A DNA stretch of 64,000 nucleotides from Tetrapyrgos nigripes (Eukaryota > Basidiomycota > Agaricomycetes > Agaricales > Campanellaceae). The stretch lies in assembly GCA_013368315.1 (NCBI GenBank), contig JAACJM010000151.1, positions 1-64,000 on the forward strand, given 5' to 3'. The number at the start of each line of letters is the position of its first letter. Position 1 is the first letter of the stretch. Of the stretch, positions 34,709-45,749 are shown in pieces. Under the pieces are notes generated by a model. That model did no database searches, had not been told where the DNA came from, and saw only the letters and a list, made by a program, of their open reading frames with translations. The translations under genes were made by a program, and so were the position numbers.

Positions 34709-36049
34709 ATGTCTGCCCGTGTCCCTCCTACTTTGCAGTCTGCCGCCGACAACCTTACCTCTCGCATCGAAATTTTGAACCAGCAAGCTCAATCCATCGT
34801 CGATACCACTCCTAATGACCAAACTCAGCCTACTGGAGCGACTTCAGGATCGTCCTCGACCGAGCCTGGAGGAGCGGCTTCAGGATCATCCTCTGCCACC
34901 GTTGACCCCCAATGCACCGAGCAGTGTATGGATCAGATCAAGCGTTTCGAAGCCGGAGACGCGTCTAAATTTGACGCCTGCACCCGGATCCAGCGAATCC
35001 TTAACCAGTTCATGCCCGGGCCAAACGTGGCGCAGCAACGACGAAAGACTTACGAAATGTACTTCGGTCTTCTCGATCAAGCCGACAGAACCCTCAGGTC
35101 AGCTGAAAGCTCTGGGTCACGCCTTGCCAAGCCTAGCGGGTCGAAGAAGCGAGGTCGTAGGGATGAAGATGAAAGTGGATCTGATGGAGAGGGAGATTCA
35201 GTTGTTGAACGTGATGACGAAGGGAACTACGTTGTTAAGGAGAAGGTTGACAGGAGGTTACTTGCATGGAAGTGGGCAGATGGCGAAGGACCTCCAAACA
35301 CATTCCTCACGAAATCTAACTTGGAGAAGACTCGACTCACCTATGCAAACTGGCTCCGAGATCCCAGGCTTGTCAAAACCTCAGCCTTCAGTCACATCAA
35401 CCGACCCGAATTCCCAGATTCCGAATGGACCAACCTCTTCAAAGGAAGGTTCATCGACTTTGACAGCGTCCTCACGAGTCTCAGCACCATCGACTGCGAC
35501 GATAAAGGTACATTCAAGGTTGGAGGAGGCGAATTCCGGATCCCAGGGGCCAAAACAGTGTCTAGAAAGGTCAGAACCCACGGTGATTGGACAATCGCAA
35601 GCGGGGCGTACCTTGACGTTATCCTATTCGCATTACCCTGGAAGGAAACAGAATTCAGGGTCTACTCGAGGCACATCAACGGTTTATTCAAATCGTTGTT
35701 GGATATGTCCCAACACATCAATGTCATTAACTACGATAAAGCGGTCCGCCAACGCATTGCCAATACCAACAAACTCCTCCTATCAGACATCGTACAGTTC
35801 TCCGACCTTTACCTACACTGGGTCATCAACGTCCCACCACCTGCCAGTCGAAACCAACCCTCTTATTCCTCTCCCTTCAGACCAAACCCATCTCAGTGCA
35901 GACGATTCAATTTCACCGCTGACGTATGCCGCAACTGGAATGATGGAAAGTGTACCAAGCAGGCCAGAGATTGCAACTGGATTCACGTCTGCTCCATCTG
36001 TCGAAGTGGAGCCCATACCAAGGATAAGTGTGACTCGGGAAAGAAGTGA
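34709..36049 (+). CDS. DIRS gag-like protein
   Basis: 446 codons starting MSARVPPTLQ, fully open. A Ser/Gly/Pro-rich N-terminus (residues 30-70) is followed by a Lys/Arg/acidic patch (KKRGRRDEDESGSDGEGD, ~145-165). The C-terminus is Cys/His-rich (CRRFNFTADVCRNWNDGKC, then C..CNWIHVCSICRSGAHTKDKC), a zinc-finger module as in nucleic-acid-binding gag proteins of DIRS elements in fungi. The frame overlaps the start of the pol frame (open from 34815), so pol is probably made by frameshift or internal initiation. I see no defect in it. Confidence 0.8.
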   Translation: MSARVPPTLQSAADNLTSRIEILNQQAQSIVDTTPNDQTQPTGATSGSSSTEPGGAASGSSSATVDPQCTEQCMDQIKRFEAGDASKFDACTRIQRILNQFMPGPNVAQQRRKTYEMYFGLLDQADRTLRSAESSGSRLAKPSGSKKRGRRDEDESGSDGEGDSVVERDDEGNYVVKEKVDRRLLAWKWADGEGPPNTFLTKSNLEKTRLTYANWLRDPRLVKTSAFSHINRPEFPDSEWTNLFKGRFIDFDSVLTSLSTIDCDDKGTFKVGGGEFRIPGAKTVSRKVRTHGDWTIASGAYLDVILFALPWKETEFRVYSRHINGLFKSLLDMSQHINVINYDKAVRQRIANTNKLLLSDIVQFSDLYLHWVINVPPPASRNQPSYSSPFRPNPSQCRRFNFTADVCRNWNDGKCTKQARDCNWIHVCSICRSGAHTKDKCDSGKK

Positions 36050-38372
36050 AAAGGAGAAGAGTTGGGTAATGGAGGTGAGGGAAAAACTGGAGAAGAGACC
36101 AAGGTTTTTGAGGGATTTGGTATGGGGAGAAGAAGAAATTGACGGTAATGGAGGTAGAGGCGAGATGAGAAGGAGGACATTGGCAGATGCTACAGAAGTG
36201 ATGGAACCTTTGCCGGATGTGCCTGATCACGAGAATAACAACCTACTTGCTTTGAATACTATCAGGAACAATCGAGATCTTTTCCGAATTACGACCCCTA
36301 TCAATGTCAATCGTCTGGAAGAACTGGCAAGAACTCATCCCAATTGACCCTGGATCGAATCCCTCTTTTGATCTCTTTGCAATGGGTATTGGCCATGGGC
36401 GGACTATTCTGCCTCAGACATTCCCAACACCCTCGACCATTCCTATCCCTTGAAAGATCCGGTGCACCTCAAATTTGCGCGTGAACAACGCGACATTGAA
36501 ATCAGTAAAGGCCGTTTCTCACGATCTTTCCCTGAACTTCTTCCTGGAATGCATGCCGTCCCTGTCGTCGTCGTCCCCAAACCTAACTCCGACAAACTTT
36601 GTATGACGGTTCACCATAGTGCTAAACCATTTCCCATCAACACGATGATTGACAAAAGCAAAGTGTCAGTACCGCCCGACAACCTTCACGATCTCAGAGC
36701 AGCTTTAATTCGATGGAGAAGGCAGTTGTCAAGAACGTTGTCACTTAGCAAAGCCACCCAAGTCACACAATGAACGAGATAGATTCGGCGAGTTACAGTG
36801 AGATGAGATAAAGAAAGAATGATAGAGACGAGAAGAGATCGAGTAGCTGACTATGCTCGACACTGCACTGTACTAGGAGCGGAGTGGAGACGAAGTGAAC
36901 AGACTAAAGAACCTGGCTACGAGATCTACGATATATATAGAGAAGGAATGAATATGTGAGAATGTCCGAGGAGTCTGGGGATCGGAGGAGATAAGAATGT
37001 GAGTCAAGTAAAGGAATATGTACGTGAGAATGTCCGTGGAGATGAAGGAAACGGAGAAGTGAGTCATAGATCTAAAAGACGATGATGAGAAGTGATTAGT
37101 GTTTATGGGTTTATGGAAGGTGATAGGAGAGAATAGAGAGAAATGAAGGAGACGGGGGACGATTCATGACAGCAGTACGGATATGTCAAGCTTGTAGTTT
37201 GGAAATCGGATGTGTCTGAGGCATATAGGAGGTCACCAATGCACCCGTTATGGCAGATCAAACAGGTGGTACGCATAGGAGACACCTTTAATGTCGACCA
37301 TTGCAACAATTTCGGGAATAGGGGAGCTGGAGGAGTACATGGGTCTTGGATGGGACTGTTAGCTTGGATTGGGAAGTACGTGAAAGGAATCAAGGATGTT
37401 TTTACATATGTGGATGATAATTTTGGGTTTGAGGAGGCAACAAGGATGGTATGGTACGAGAAGGGCCAGTGCTTGATGCCAGAGAAGCAGAAAAGATTGT
37501 TGGAGCTATGGGATGAGTTAGGGGTTCCGCACGATGGACCGAAACAGATTTATGGTGATGTTCTTATTATAATCGGTTTTGAGGTAGATCCAAATGCCAT
37601 GACAATCTCAATGCCGCCTTCTTCAAAAGCAGAACTCATCGCAGCAATCAGAGCTTTCGCAACACCCAAACAACGACATACCCTTCGAGAATTCCAAAAA
37701 ATCGGCGGCTGGTGCAATTGGTCCTTCAACGTTTACCCTCTCTTACGGCCAGGTCTATCTTGCCTATACCAGAAGATCTCGGGCAAATCGGACGGAAAGG
37801 CACCAATCTGGGTGAACTTAGCGATGTGTAGAGAGTTGGTGTGGATGGCGGATCATATGGACAGGTTAAAAGGGGTTAGGATGCTTCGGGCTGAAGATTG
37901 AGGGATTGAAGACGCAGAGATCGTGCTTTTTTGTGATGCGTGTCCGGAGGGTATTGGATTTTGGACTGAAATCGGTAATGTCAATCTAGGTTTTCAGTGC
38001 CGAATTGAGAATCGTTTACATGGTATCTTTTATTTCGAGGCTCTTGCTGTCGTGTCAGCTTTGGCTTTTGCACTCCAATCATTATTTCCCTCGCCATCAC
38101 GCATAGCGATCTTCACCGACAACTCGAATACAGTCAATATGTTCAACTCGTTGAAGGCATCTCCCACATACAATCCTATTCTCATCACAGCCGTCGATCT
38201 CTTAATTCAACACGATGCTCAGCTACGTGTATTCCATATTCCTGGTACATCAAACCAAATCGCCGACTCTTTATCTCGTTTCAATAATAATTTGGTTTAC
38301 GACTTATCCCCTTCCATCACCATCAATCCTTTCACACCCCCTCGAGTGACGCTGGGGGCAGACTTATCATGA
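35850..38372 (+). pseudogene. DIRS pol: reverse transcriptase and RNase H
   Basis: One frame, interrupted by in-frame TGA at 36345, 36369 and 37899 and by the solo LTR at 36727-37171. RT motifs: VVPKPNSDKLCMTVHHSAKPFPIN, KSDVSEAYRRSPMHPLWQ and FTYVDDNFGF (active-site VDD). RNase H: FCDACPEGIGFW, FEALAVVSAL, FTDNSNTVN and GTSNQIADSLSRF. Removing the LTR and one GCAGT copy (450 nt) keeps the frame. The pol stop overlaps the recombinase start as ATGA at 38369-38372. Confidence 0.88.
36727..37171 (+). mobile_element. Solo LTR, 445 bp
   Basis: Starts TGTCAAG, ends CATGACA (TGTCA/TGACA termini), flanked by the 5-bp duplication GCAGT (36722-36726, 37172-37176) in the DIRS RT frame. It contains a GATATATATAGA box near 36930. 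It is related to the fragment at 107-485. It was left by recombination between the LTRs of a full element. Confidence 0.92.
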
Positions 38373-39361
38373 ATACAGCGCCGCAGCAGTCCAGGCGGAG
38401 AGTAAAGAGAAGGGAGGTCTGGACTAGGGAGAGGCTAGTGAGAGAGAGGGCGATAGCACTGGGGTACAGTACGGATCCTTGAACAAAGAGTTCATATTCC
38501 TCGGCTACAAAATCATACATCCAATTTTGTCAGAATCACAATTTCGATATCAAACCAACAGAAGACACGTTCAGCCTATACGTCGCATACATGTGTCATT
38601 TTATCAAACCACCATCCGTCTCCACGTACCTTTCGGGCATTTGCGACCAACTCGAACCAATGTATCCGAATATCCGACAAATCCGTATGAGCAAATTGGT
38701 CACAAGAACTTTGAAAGGTTGCAGGAAGAGGCATTTATATGCAAAGAGGCAGAAGAGGGCTTTGGAAAGGGAGGAGTTAACAGGGGTCTTTCAGGATTTG
38801 AAGGGATCAACAGACCATGACGACATGCTATTCTTGGTGATCCTTTTCATCGGGTTTCTGGCAGTAATGAGGCTTGGTGAATTGGTATGGCCGGACACTA
38901 TAGCTCACAGGGAGTTGCGGAAGGTGGTCATGCGAGCATCGCTCATCACTCAGCCTGATCATATCGCATTCATTCTCCCTACTCACAAATCGGATCAGCA
39001 ATTCGATGGCAACAAGATAGTGGTGAAGGCGACAGGAGAAGAAGACTGCCCAGTAAAGTTGGTCAACCGCTACATTGAATCTCGAGATCACCTATTTCCA
39101 GCACATCCTAATCTTTTCGCTCGCAAAGATGGGTCAATTCTGACTAGACAATGGTTCATTAGACGTTTACGGCACTACTTTCCTGAAGATGTCGCTGGCC
39201 ATTCTTTACGTTCAGGAGGAGCAACTCACTATGCTTTGGAAGGCTATTCATGGGAGGAAATTCAGACTCTGGGTCGTTGGTCGTCAGAAGCTTTTCGACT
39301 CTATATCCGCAAACACCCTCTATTTTTCACGGCTTTGTTAACCAAACGGACTCGAACCTGA
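38369..39361 (+). pseudogene. DIRS tyrosine recombinase
   Basis: ATG at 38369 overlaps the pol stop. An in-frame TGA at 38480 (DP-stop-TKSSYSSA) breaks the N-terminal arm. After it the frame is open to 39361: core-binding region (SLYVAYMCHFIKPPSVSTYL), catalytic Arg in AVMRLGELVW, HSLRSGGATHYAL (HxxR box) and the Tyr in GRWSSEAFRLYI. These are the R-HxxR-Y residues of lambda-type recombinases, used by DIRS elements in place of an integrase. The stop makes it inactive unless suppressed. Confidence 0.88.
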
Positions 39362-40945
39362 ACACTCGACTCTCCATCACATCTTTTCTCACTCCATCTT
39401 TTTACCCACACACATCTACAACCCTTCTCTATCATTCCTTAGGCTTCTTAGCGCCTTTCGAGTCTCGTTTCGAATATACCCGGGGGAAGTCGATGTTTCA
39501 GGACTCCCCGCATTTTGCCTATTACTCCTCTGCCGTGAAATTCTTCAAACGAACTTTAAGATGATTAGAGCAAGCAAAAAAAGACACTTACATCTTTCAC
39601 CATGCGGACTTCAGGCTGACCATCACAGGACTCAAGCTTGCATTTCATACCTTTGACACGATTGTAGAACCTGGAATATGATCGTCAATAGGAGTGAATT
39701 ATTGTATCTTGAATGACTCACCGAACATATTGGGCAGCAACTGAATGAGCCTCAGCCTCCCGTAAATCTAGCTCTTTACTCCAAATCTCTTGAGCTTGTG
39801 AAGGGTCCGCGGGTCGTAACGCTCGATTCCATCAAGCAAATTTGTGTCGAGGAACTCGCAGTGACGGACACCGTTGCATCGAAGAGCAACACGGCGACAA
39901 GACGTTGTAGCTTCAGCACCAGTATTAGGAACAAGACCAAAGACTCGACTATCAGCATTCTTATGTCCAGTTGAGCCTGTCCAGGAGTCTTGATCCTGTC
40001 GTACAAGATTTAGAGCTTCTCTAGAGAAATGATTCAAGAATCAAGCTCGTACCTGCTGCCTGATGTACGCATCTAAAGACAATTTTAGCCCACTTCCACT
40101 CTTCTCGCGAGGAATTTCATCACTGGAAAAATTGACGCGATAGACAGCGTCGTTCTGTGGAACGGTCCAGGTCATAGGAACCTTATCCAAGTCGATGATC
40201 TCATCTGCATATTCCTGCTTCGTGATTTTGATACCCGTCCAATGTTTTTTCGATCGCCTGGATGGAGCTAGTGGCATAAGGTCAGAAACCTCGATTTCAG
40301 GAGATAATGAACGCTTCAAAGAGACTATGGACCCGACATCAGGAATGCTGAGAGAGTCGACGTCGATTACATCGTTCCCGGGAAAGATTGAGGTTGAGGA
40401 ATCCGGGAGCAAAGACTCCAAAGTACGAGCAATAACCTCTGCGTCTGCATCAGAGATAAATGGCTCATCTGAGGTGAAATGATGATCGCTGAGTGACTGT
40501 ACGGGAGACGAAGGATATTGACTGGGGTTTGAATCGAATGAGGCAGATGAGTTTGTGGACATGGCCAACCCAGGACGCGAAGGTAGAGAGGTGGATGAGT
40601 ATGTAGACATTGCTGACCCAGGGCGTGAAGGTAGATGACGTCTGCATGTAGTCCATTGATTGAACATTGAGCTGTTCAACCAAGAATTCATGTTTTCAAC
40701 GGTAAAGAACTGGTTCGATGCAAGGCTTGGCATCAAGAACTACGGAAACGGTCAAATCAAGTTTCAAGAAGTGCTTGAACAAGTTATGACACATACCAGG
40801 CGTCTACACTCTCGAAGATCCTTGATTGAGGCATCATCCATGTCCAAGTCTGGTGGTGCTTGGTCCTGGTCCTGGGTTTCGCATGTTTGAAGAAAATCAG
40901 CCCCCTCCATGGAGATCCAATCAGCGTAGCTGTCAATGTCAAGGA

Positions 40946-41181
40946 TGTTGGAATTTAATGATAACGATCATATTACTAAGCTACTACGCATACGGCAATC
41001 AATCAAGTACTGCGGACATACGGTCAAATGATCATACGGATATACTTAGATTATTTATATTGTTATACTACTCTGATTAATGATATATACTTGAGAGTCA
41101 AGCGAGATACGTTCGCACGCTCTTACCCCCCACTTTGTGACTCTCACTAAGACTATTCGCTAAGATAACCTAAGTCTAATA
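40946..41181 (+). repeat. Copia left LTR
   Basis: Starts TGTTGGAATTTAATG, ends AAGTCTAATA. TATATTG and TATATAC boxes lie mid-LTR. Confidence 0.93.
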
Positions 41182-41274
41182 GGTTATGGGCCCCGCCTAG
41201 CTTGCTATAACTCCGATAAACACTTGTTCTACTCTGCTTTACTCTCTACTCGTACTCTGTTCTTGGACTAGTAT

Positions 41275-42186
41275 ATGACTAGTCGACAAACTCGATCTCA
41301 AGGATCAGCCCCAGATATCCCACTTCCTACTACCAGTCGCCACTCTAGTGCACACCCTTCTGGTACCCAAACTCCTACTCCGCCCGTATCATCTACTTCA
41401 CAAGCACAACCACTTGATCCTCTCTTCCAAAACCCTCTTCCATTCCCACTTGATCCCATTATGTCTGATGCTGGCGAAAATACTAGGACTGATGTCCGGG
41501 ATACTGCCCCTACTTCACCATCATCTCCTCCATCTACCTCTACTTCGTCGGTCGCATTATCTGTGCCCGAAAACACAAACCCCAACTACGTGATGCCGCT
41601 CAGCGACATCAACAAAGCTTTTGATTCCCTGACAGTTCTTACTGGCAGTGAGAATTGGAAAATGTGGTACTTCCGCGTTAATAACGCTATACGGGTGATT
41701 CGTCACCAACACTTTAAAAGTTCCGGGTTACATCCTGGTAATACTGTCAAACTAGCCTGTTTTAACGCTATTACAGGCAAGATTGATGATAAAATCATGA
41801 TCCACTACATCGAAGAGTCAGACGCGATAGAGCTTATCGAGAAGCTCAAACAACGTTTCGACCCTTCATCCACAGTTCAAGAGTCTAACGAGCTGTGGAA
41901 ACTCTTCAACTTACGTAAACCAGTCTGGGAGTTTGATAAGCTCCTCGACGAAGCTCAGGATCTGTGGGCTTCTATCAAGAAAAGAGACATAGATGTCTCA
42001 GATCAAGTCTTTTACTCAGCTCTAGTGGGGATTATTCCTCCACACTATCACTTTGTTCGCAGTTCTTACGAAGCAACTGTGGATGCAGCTGCAGCTACAT
42101 GGGATGCCACTACTGCAGCTGAAGGGGAGAAACCCCGTATACAGAGCCGTCGACCTCATTGCACGACTAAAGAAGGAATTCACTAA
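41275..42186 (+). CDS. Copia gag
   Basis: 303 codons starting MTSRQTRSQGSAP. A Pro/Ser/Thr-rich N-terminus (to about residue 105) precedes a UBN2-like gag core (LTGSENWKMWYFRVNNAI, then LIEKLKQRFDPSS and LVGIIPPHYHFV). The frame ends at 42186, before the zinc knuckle, which lies in the overlapping pol frame one base further (+1). In many Copia elements gag and pol are one frame, so either a +1 shift is used near GGGGAGAAACCCC (about 42125) or one base was lost or gained there. Confidence 0.85.
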   Translation: MTSRQTRSQGSAPDIPLPTTSRHSSAHPSGTQTPTPPVSSTSQAQPLDPLFQNPLPFPLDPIMSDAGENTRTDVRDTAPTSPSSPPSTSTSSVALSVPENTNPNYVMPLSDINKAFDSLTVLTGSENWKMWYFRVNNAIRVIRHQHFKSSGLHPGNTVKLACFNAITGKIDDKIMIHYIEESDAIELIEKLKQRFDPSSTVQESNELWKLFNLRKPVWEFDKLLDEAQDLWASIKKRDIDVSDQVFYSALVGIIPPHYHFVRSSYEATVDAAAATWDATTAAEGEKPRIQSRRPHCTTKEGIH

Positions 42187-45100
42187 CTATCGTTTGAGCA
42201 ATGCTCGAACGTATCCTTCGAAGAAGTCTGACAAGAAGTCCAGTAGCACTAGTCAAGGCGGTGCTCAACGATCGGACAAGTCAAAAGGGGAACGCGCTAA
42301 CGCCGCAGTGCCGTTCCAGAAGCCTTCTGATGTCAAAAAGGATCGGAAGTGCTTCAACTGCAACAAGATGGGTCATACGACCCTGACGTGCCCAGAACCA
42401 TGGACTGAAAAGTCCAAAGAAGCTATGAAGAAGAAGGGGATTACTAAACAATCCAACAAAGGCAAGACCAAGGAGAATGCATCAGTTGCCATCTCCATGC
42501 CTGCGTCTTCTTCTTCTCAAATTGCAACTACGTCAACTTCGCAATCGGACTGGGTACAGTCAATTTCTTCGAGCGACGTTGAGATGGAAGACTCAGAGAC
42601 TCCAGTGAGTCATCATATTTCCCTACCTGCTTTTACCGCGATCTCTGACCAAGATCATACGCATATCATTGATTCTGGTGCTACTATACACTGTACACCG
42701 TATCTTAACTTACTTTTTAACATTCATACTACGCCTGCCATAACTTTAACTGTTGCCAATTCAGAGCATCTAGATCTTCGATTAGCAGGCGATATGCGGG
42801 TAGAAGTTAGGAAGGACAATGGTGAGTCTTCATCGATCACTCTTAAAAATGTATACTATAACTCAAAACTTCCGTTTACTTTAATCAGTATTTCACAAAA
42901 AGCGGACTATACTTTTACTTTTCATGATCATTTATGTATAATACGGAATGACAAGGACAATTTCATTGGCGTTATACACGAGAGCGCCAAACTTTACTCC
43001 ATCACAACTAAAAAATTGAGTGATAACGTTGCTACTTTAAGTTTATACGAACTTCACAAACAAATTGGTCATATGAGTTATACAAATCTAAAAACATTAC
43101 TAAAAACAGATAAATCTATTATTACAACCATTATTGATGATTGGACAGAAACTCAATGCGAAGACTGCATCATCAATAATATACACAGACTTTCTGTTCC
43201 GAAACAACGTACCTCAGAATTAGCAGAAAACTTCGGAGACCATTTTCATATTGATATATTTGGTCCATTACGAACTGCCTCTATCGAAGGCTACAAATAC
43301 TGGTTAACCATCGTCGACGACTGTACGCGTTGGTTAATATTATCTCCACTTAAAACAAAAGACGAAGCTTATACCCAATGGGTTACATTTACTACTGAAC
43401 TATTTACGCAATATGGTATCAAAGTTAAAATTCTACAATCAGACAACGATGCCGTATTTACTTCGGGTGCATTCAAAAACTACCTGAAAGCACAAGGTAC
43501 AATTGCACGTTATACAGTTCATGACACGCCTCAGCAAAACGGAGTTGCTGAAAACATACATCAACATATCATGAATGGTATTCGTGTTAATCTGCATACT
43601 GGAAAACTACCTAATCGTTTATGGTGGCATGCAGGACTTTATACTATGTACATACTTAATAGATCTCCGAAAACTGCATTAAAAATGCAAACTCCCTATT
43701 TTAAACGTTATGGTGTTAACGCAAACTTAGACAATCTACATAGCTTTGGTACACCTTGCATTGTATATGACGAAGCAAGAACTAGTAAACTAACTCCTAA
43801 AGGAAAACGTGGAGTTTGGTTAGGCTTTGACGATCATTCAAAAGGCCATTATGTCTACTTTGGTACTAAAGTGAATGTAGAACGCAACTTGCAATTCTTA
43901 ACGTCCAAATCGCAAGTTGAAGGGGAGTTACAAAACAAAAATCAAGAACCATTAGAAACTACAGAAGAAAATACAAATGAAACTCCAACTTCTCAGGAAC
44001 ATGAACCTGAACCAATGGATGTCGACGAAGACGAAACTAAACAACCTGATGGCCCAAGACGATCAAAAAGGATCCAAGAAGCCAGAGGTTTACTTTACGA
44101 TGAAGTTGAACAAAACATTGCTTTCTTCTTAACAGAATTCAATGTTTACTACGCTGATAACGTTGGCGATCCAATTTCATTCAAGGATGTACTCAATCAT
44201 CCACAACGTGATGCATGGTTTGATTCCATGAAAGCTGAGATAGAATCTCTAGAAAATCTAGGAACCTGGGAATACGTCAAACCTCCTGCTGATGCGAATA
44301 TCATTGGTTCCAGATTTGTCTACAAAACTAAGTACGAACTTGGCAAACAGACCAAATTGAAATCTAGACTAGTAGCACAAGGCTTTAGTCAACAAGAAGG
44401 CATTGATTACTACGCAAATGATATCTTTGCCCCTGTAGCACGCATGAGCAGTACACGTTTTATACTTGCTCTTGCAGCTTCATTAGACTATGAAACTACT
44501 CAGATTGATATTAAATCTGCCTATCTTTACGGAAACGTTACTGACGAGGAAACATTATACCTTCGTCCACCTCCGGGTAATTTACTACCTAACTTACCTG
44601 AAGGCTACGTACTTAAACTCAGAAAGACTCTATATGGGTTGAAACAAGCTGGTCGTCGATGGTATGAAAAATTATGCAATATTCTCATAAAGTTACTAGG
44701 ACTTAAGAAGTCTACTTACGATAATGCGGTATTCTACCGATATCATGAGAATAAACTCATTTTAATACTATCTTGTCACGTCGATGACATTACTTTATGT
44801 ACTATCAACAAAGCTACTGCACAAGCTTTTGTTACTGCACTTAGTGGACACGTCCAAGTCACTGACGGTGGAGAAATCCACTGGATTCTCGGTATGGAAA
44901 TTCAACGAGATAGGAATAATCATACTATTAAACTCCGTCAGAAACATTACATTGAGAATATTCTCAAACGATACAATTTTGACCAATTACATTCACGCCG
45001 TACACCTATGCTACCCGGGCAAAATCTTAGCCCTAGACCTGGGAGTGAACCGCAACGGGACGCCGCTGCTATTAAACACTATATGTCACTAGTCGGTGGT

Positions 45101-45742
45101 TTACGATATGTCGCTGACTGTACTAGGCCAGACATTACATATTGTACTGGTCAACTAGCAAGATACCTTAATGATCCAGGTGAAGAGCATTACGCTGCAG
45201 CTAAACAATGCTATCTTTATCTAAAAGGAACTTGCGATTACTGGCTCAACCTAGGGAGCCCTACTATTACTTCTACTTATGGATTTGCCGACTCTGATGG
45301 TATGTCCACGTATGGCAATAAACCAATCATGGGCTATGCATTCAAATTTGCTGAATCGCTTATTTCTTGGTCAAGTAAGCGAGGCACACTGGTAACTTTA
45401 TCAGTTACTGAGGCTGAACTATGCGCACTCGCTCATGCCTCACAAGAAGCTATTTATTTGAAAGGTTTTATAGAAGAAATTCTAAATGCCGAACAGGAGC
45501 CAGTACTTATCAACTCAGATAGTGCATCTACTTTGGCAATTATACGTGCTCCTGAAGAACAACATACTCAGAGAACTAAGCATTTCAATATCCGTAAAAA
45601 TTTTCTTACTGATCGGATACATCAACGATACATACGAGTTAAACATGTGTCAACTAATGATCAACTTGCGGATATACTTACGAAAGCTCTCTCCGCTGAT
45701 AAGATCAAGCGTTTCTCCCGATTACTAGGGATATCCGCTTGA
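42053..45742 (+). CDS. Copia pol polyprotein
   Basis: The pol frame is open from 42053, probably entered near 42130. Domains in order: zinc knuckle CFNCNKMGHTTLTC (~100-113), protease IIDSGATIHC (~205), pre-integrase LHKQIGHMSYTNL (~335), integrase with FHIDIFGPL, SDNDAVFTS and QQNGVAENIH (~400-510), reverse transcriptase with QIDIKSAYLYGN and CHVDDITL (~820-915), and RNase H with YGFADSD, TEAELCAL and INSDSAST (~1080-1180). The end (DILTKALSADKIKRF) is the usual Copia C-terminus. All key residues that I can identify are present and there is no internal stop, so this copy may still be mobile. Confidence 0.93.
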   Translation: MFAVLTKQLWMQLQLHGMPLLQLKGRNPVYRAVDLIARLKKEFTNYRLSNARTYPSKKSDKKSSSTSQGGAQRSDKSKGERANAAVPFQKPSDVKKDRKCFNCNKMGHTTLTCPEPWTEKSKEAMKKKGITKQSNKGKTKENASVAISMPASSSSQIATTSTSQSDWVQSISSSDVEMEDSETPVSHHISLPAFTAISDQDHTHIIDSGATIHCTPYLNLLFNIHTTPAITLTVANSEHLDLRLAGDMRVEVRKDNGESSSITLKNVYYNSKLPFTLISISQKADYTFTFHDHLCIIRNDKDNFIGVIHESAKLYSITTKKLSDNVATLSLYELHKQIGHMSYTNLKTLLKTDKSIITTIIDDWTETQCEDCIINNIHRLSVPKQRTSELAENFGDHFHIDIFGPLRTASIEGYKYWLTIVDDCTRWLILSPLKTKDEAYTQWVTFTTELFTQYGIKVKILQSDNDAVFTSGAFKNYLKAQGTIARYTVHDTPQQNGVAENIHQHIMNGIRVNLHTGKLPNRLWWHAGLYTMYILNRSPKTALKMQTPYFKRYGVNANLDNLHSFGTPCIVYDEARTSKLTPKGKRGVWLGFDDHSKGHYVYFGTKVNVERNLQFLTSKSQVEGELQNKNQEPLETTEENTNETPTSQEHEPEPMDVDEDETKQPDGPRRSKRIQEARGLLYDEVEQNIAFFLTEFNVYYADNVGDPISFKDVLNHPQRDAWFDSMKAEIESLENLGTWEYVKPPADANIIGSRFVYKTKYELGKQTKLKSRLVAQGFSQQEGIDYYANDIFAPVARMSSTRFILALAASLDYETTQIDIKSAYLYGNVTDEETLYLRPPPGNLLPNLPEGYVLKLRKTLYGLKQAGRRWYEKLCNILIKLLGLKKSTYDNAVFYRYHENKLILILSCHVDDITLCTINKATAQAFVTALSGHVQVTDGGEIHWILGMEIQRDRNNHTIKLRQKHYIENILKRYNFDQLHSRRTPMLPGQNLSPRPGSEPQRDAAAIKHYMSLVGGLRYVADCTRPDITYCTGQLARYLNDPGEEHYAAAKQCYLYLKGTCDYWLNLGSPTITSTYGFADSDGMSTYGNKPIMGYAFKFAESLISWSSKRGTLVTLSVTEAELCALAHASQEAIYLKGFIEEILNAEQEPVLINSDSASTLAIIRAPEEQHTQRTKHFNIRKNFLTDRIHQRYIRVKHVSTNDQLADILTKALSADKIKRFSRLLGISA

Positions 45743-45749
45743 AGGGGAG

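Larger units (their letters stand above)
34330..39570 (+). mobile_element. DIRS-like tyrosine-recombinase retroelement
   Basis: Contains gag, RT, RNase H and tyrosine recombinase and no integrase or LTRs, which is the DIRS layout. It lies between the exon ending VRMVKD (39592) and the exon beginning near ETEYFVG (34325) of the MULE-like gene, on the opposite strand. Exact ends are uncertain because DIRS elements leave little or no duplication and the intron 3' site is lost. Its RT is interrupted by a solo LTR, and four in-frame TGA codons make it inactive. Confidence 0.85.

Noticed and set aside
34815..35850. N-terminal part of the long 510-codon frame as a separate protein
   Set aside because: It overlaps the gag frame and lacks domains; only its 3' end leads into pol.
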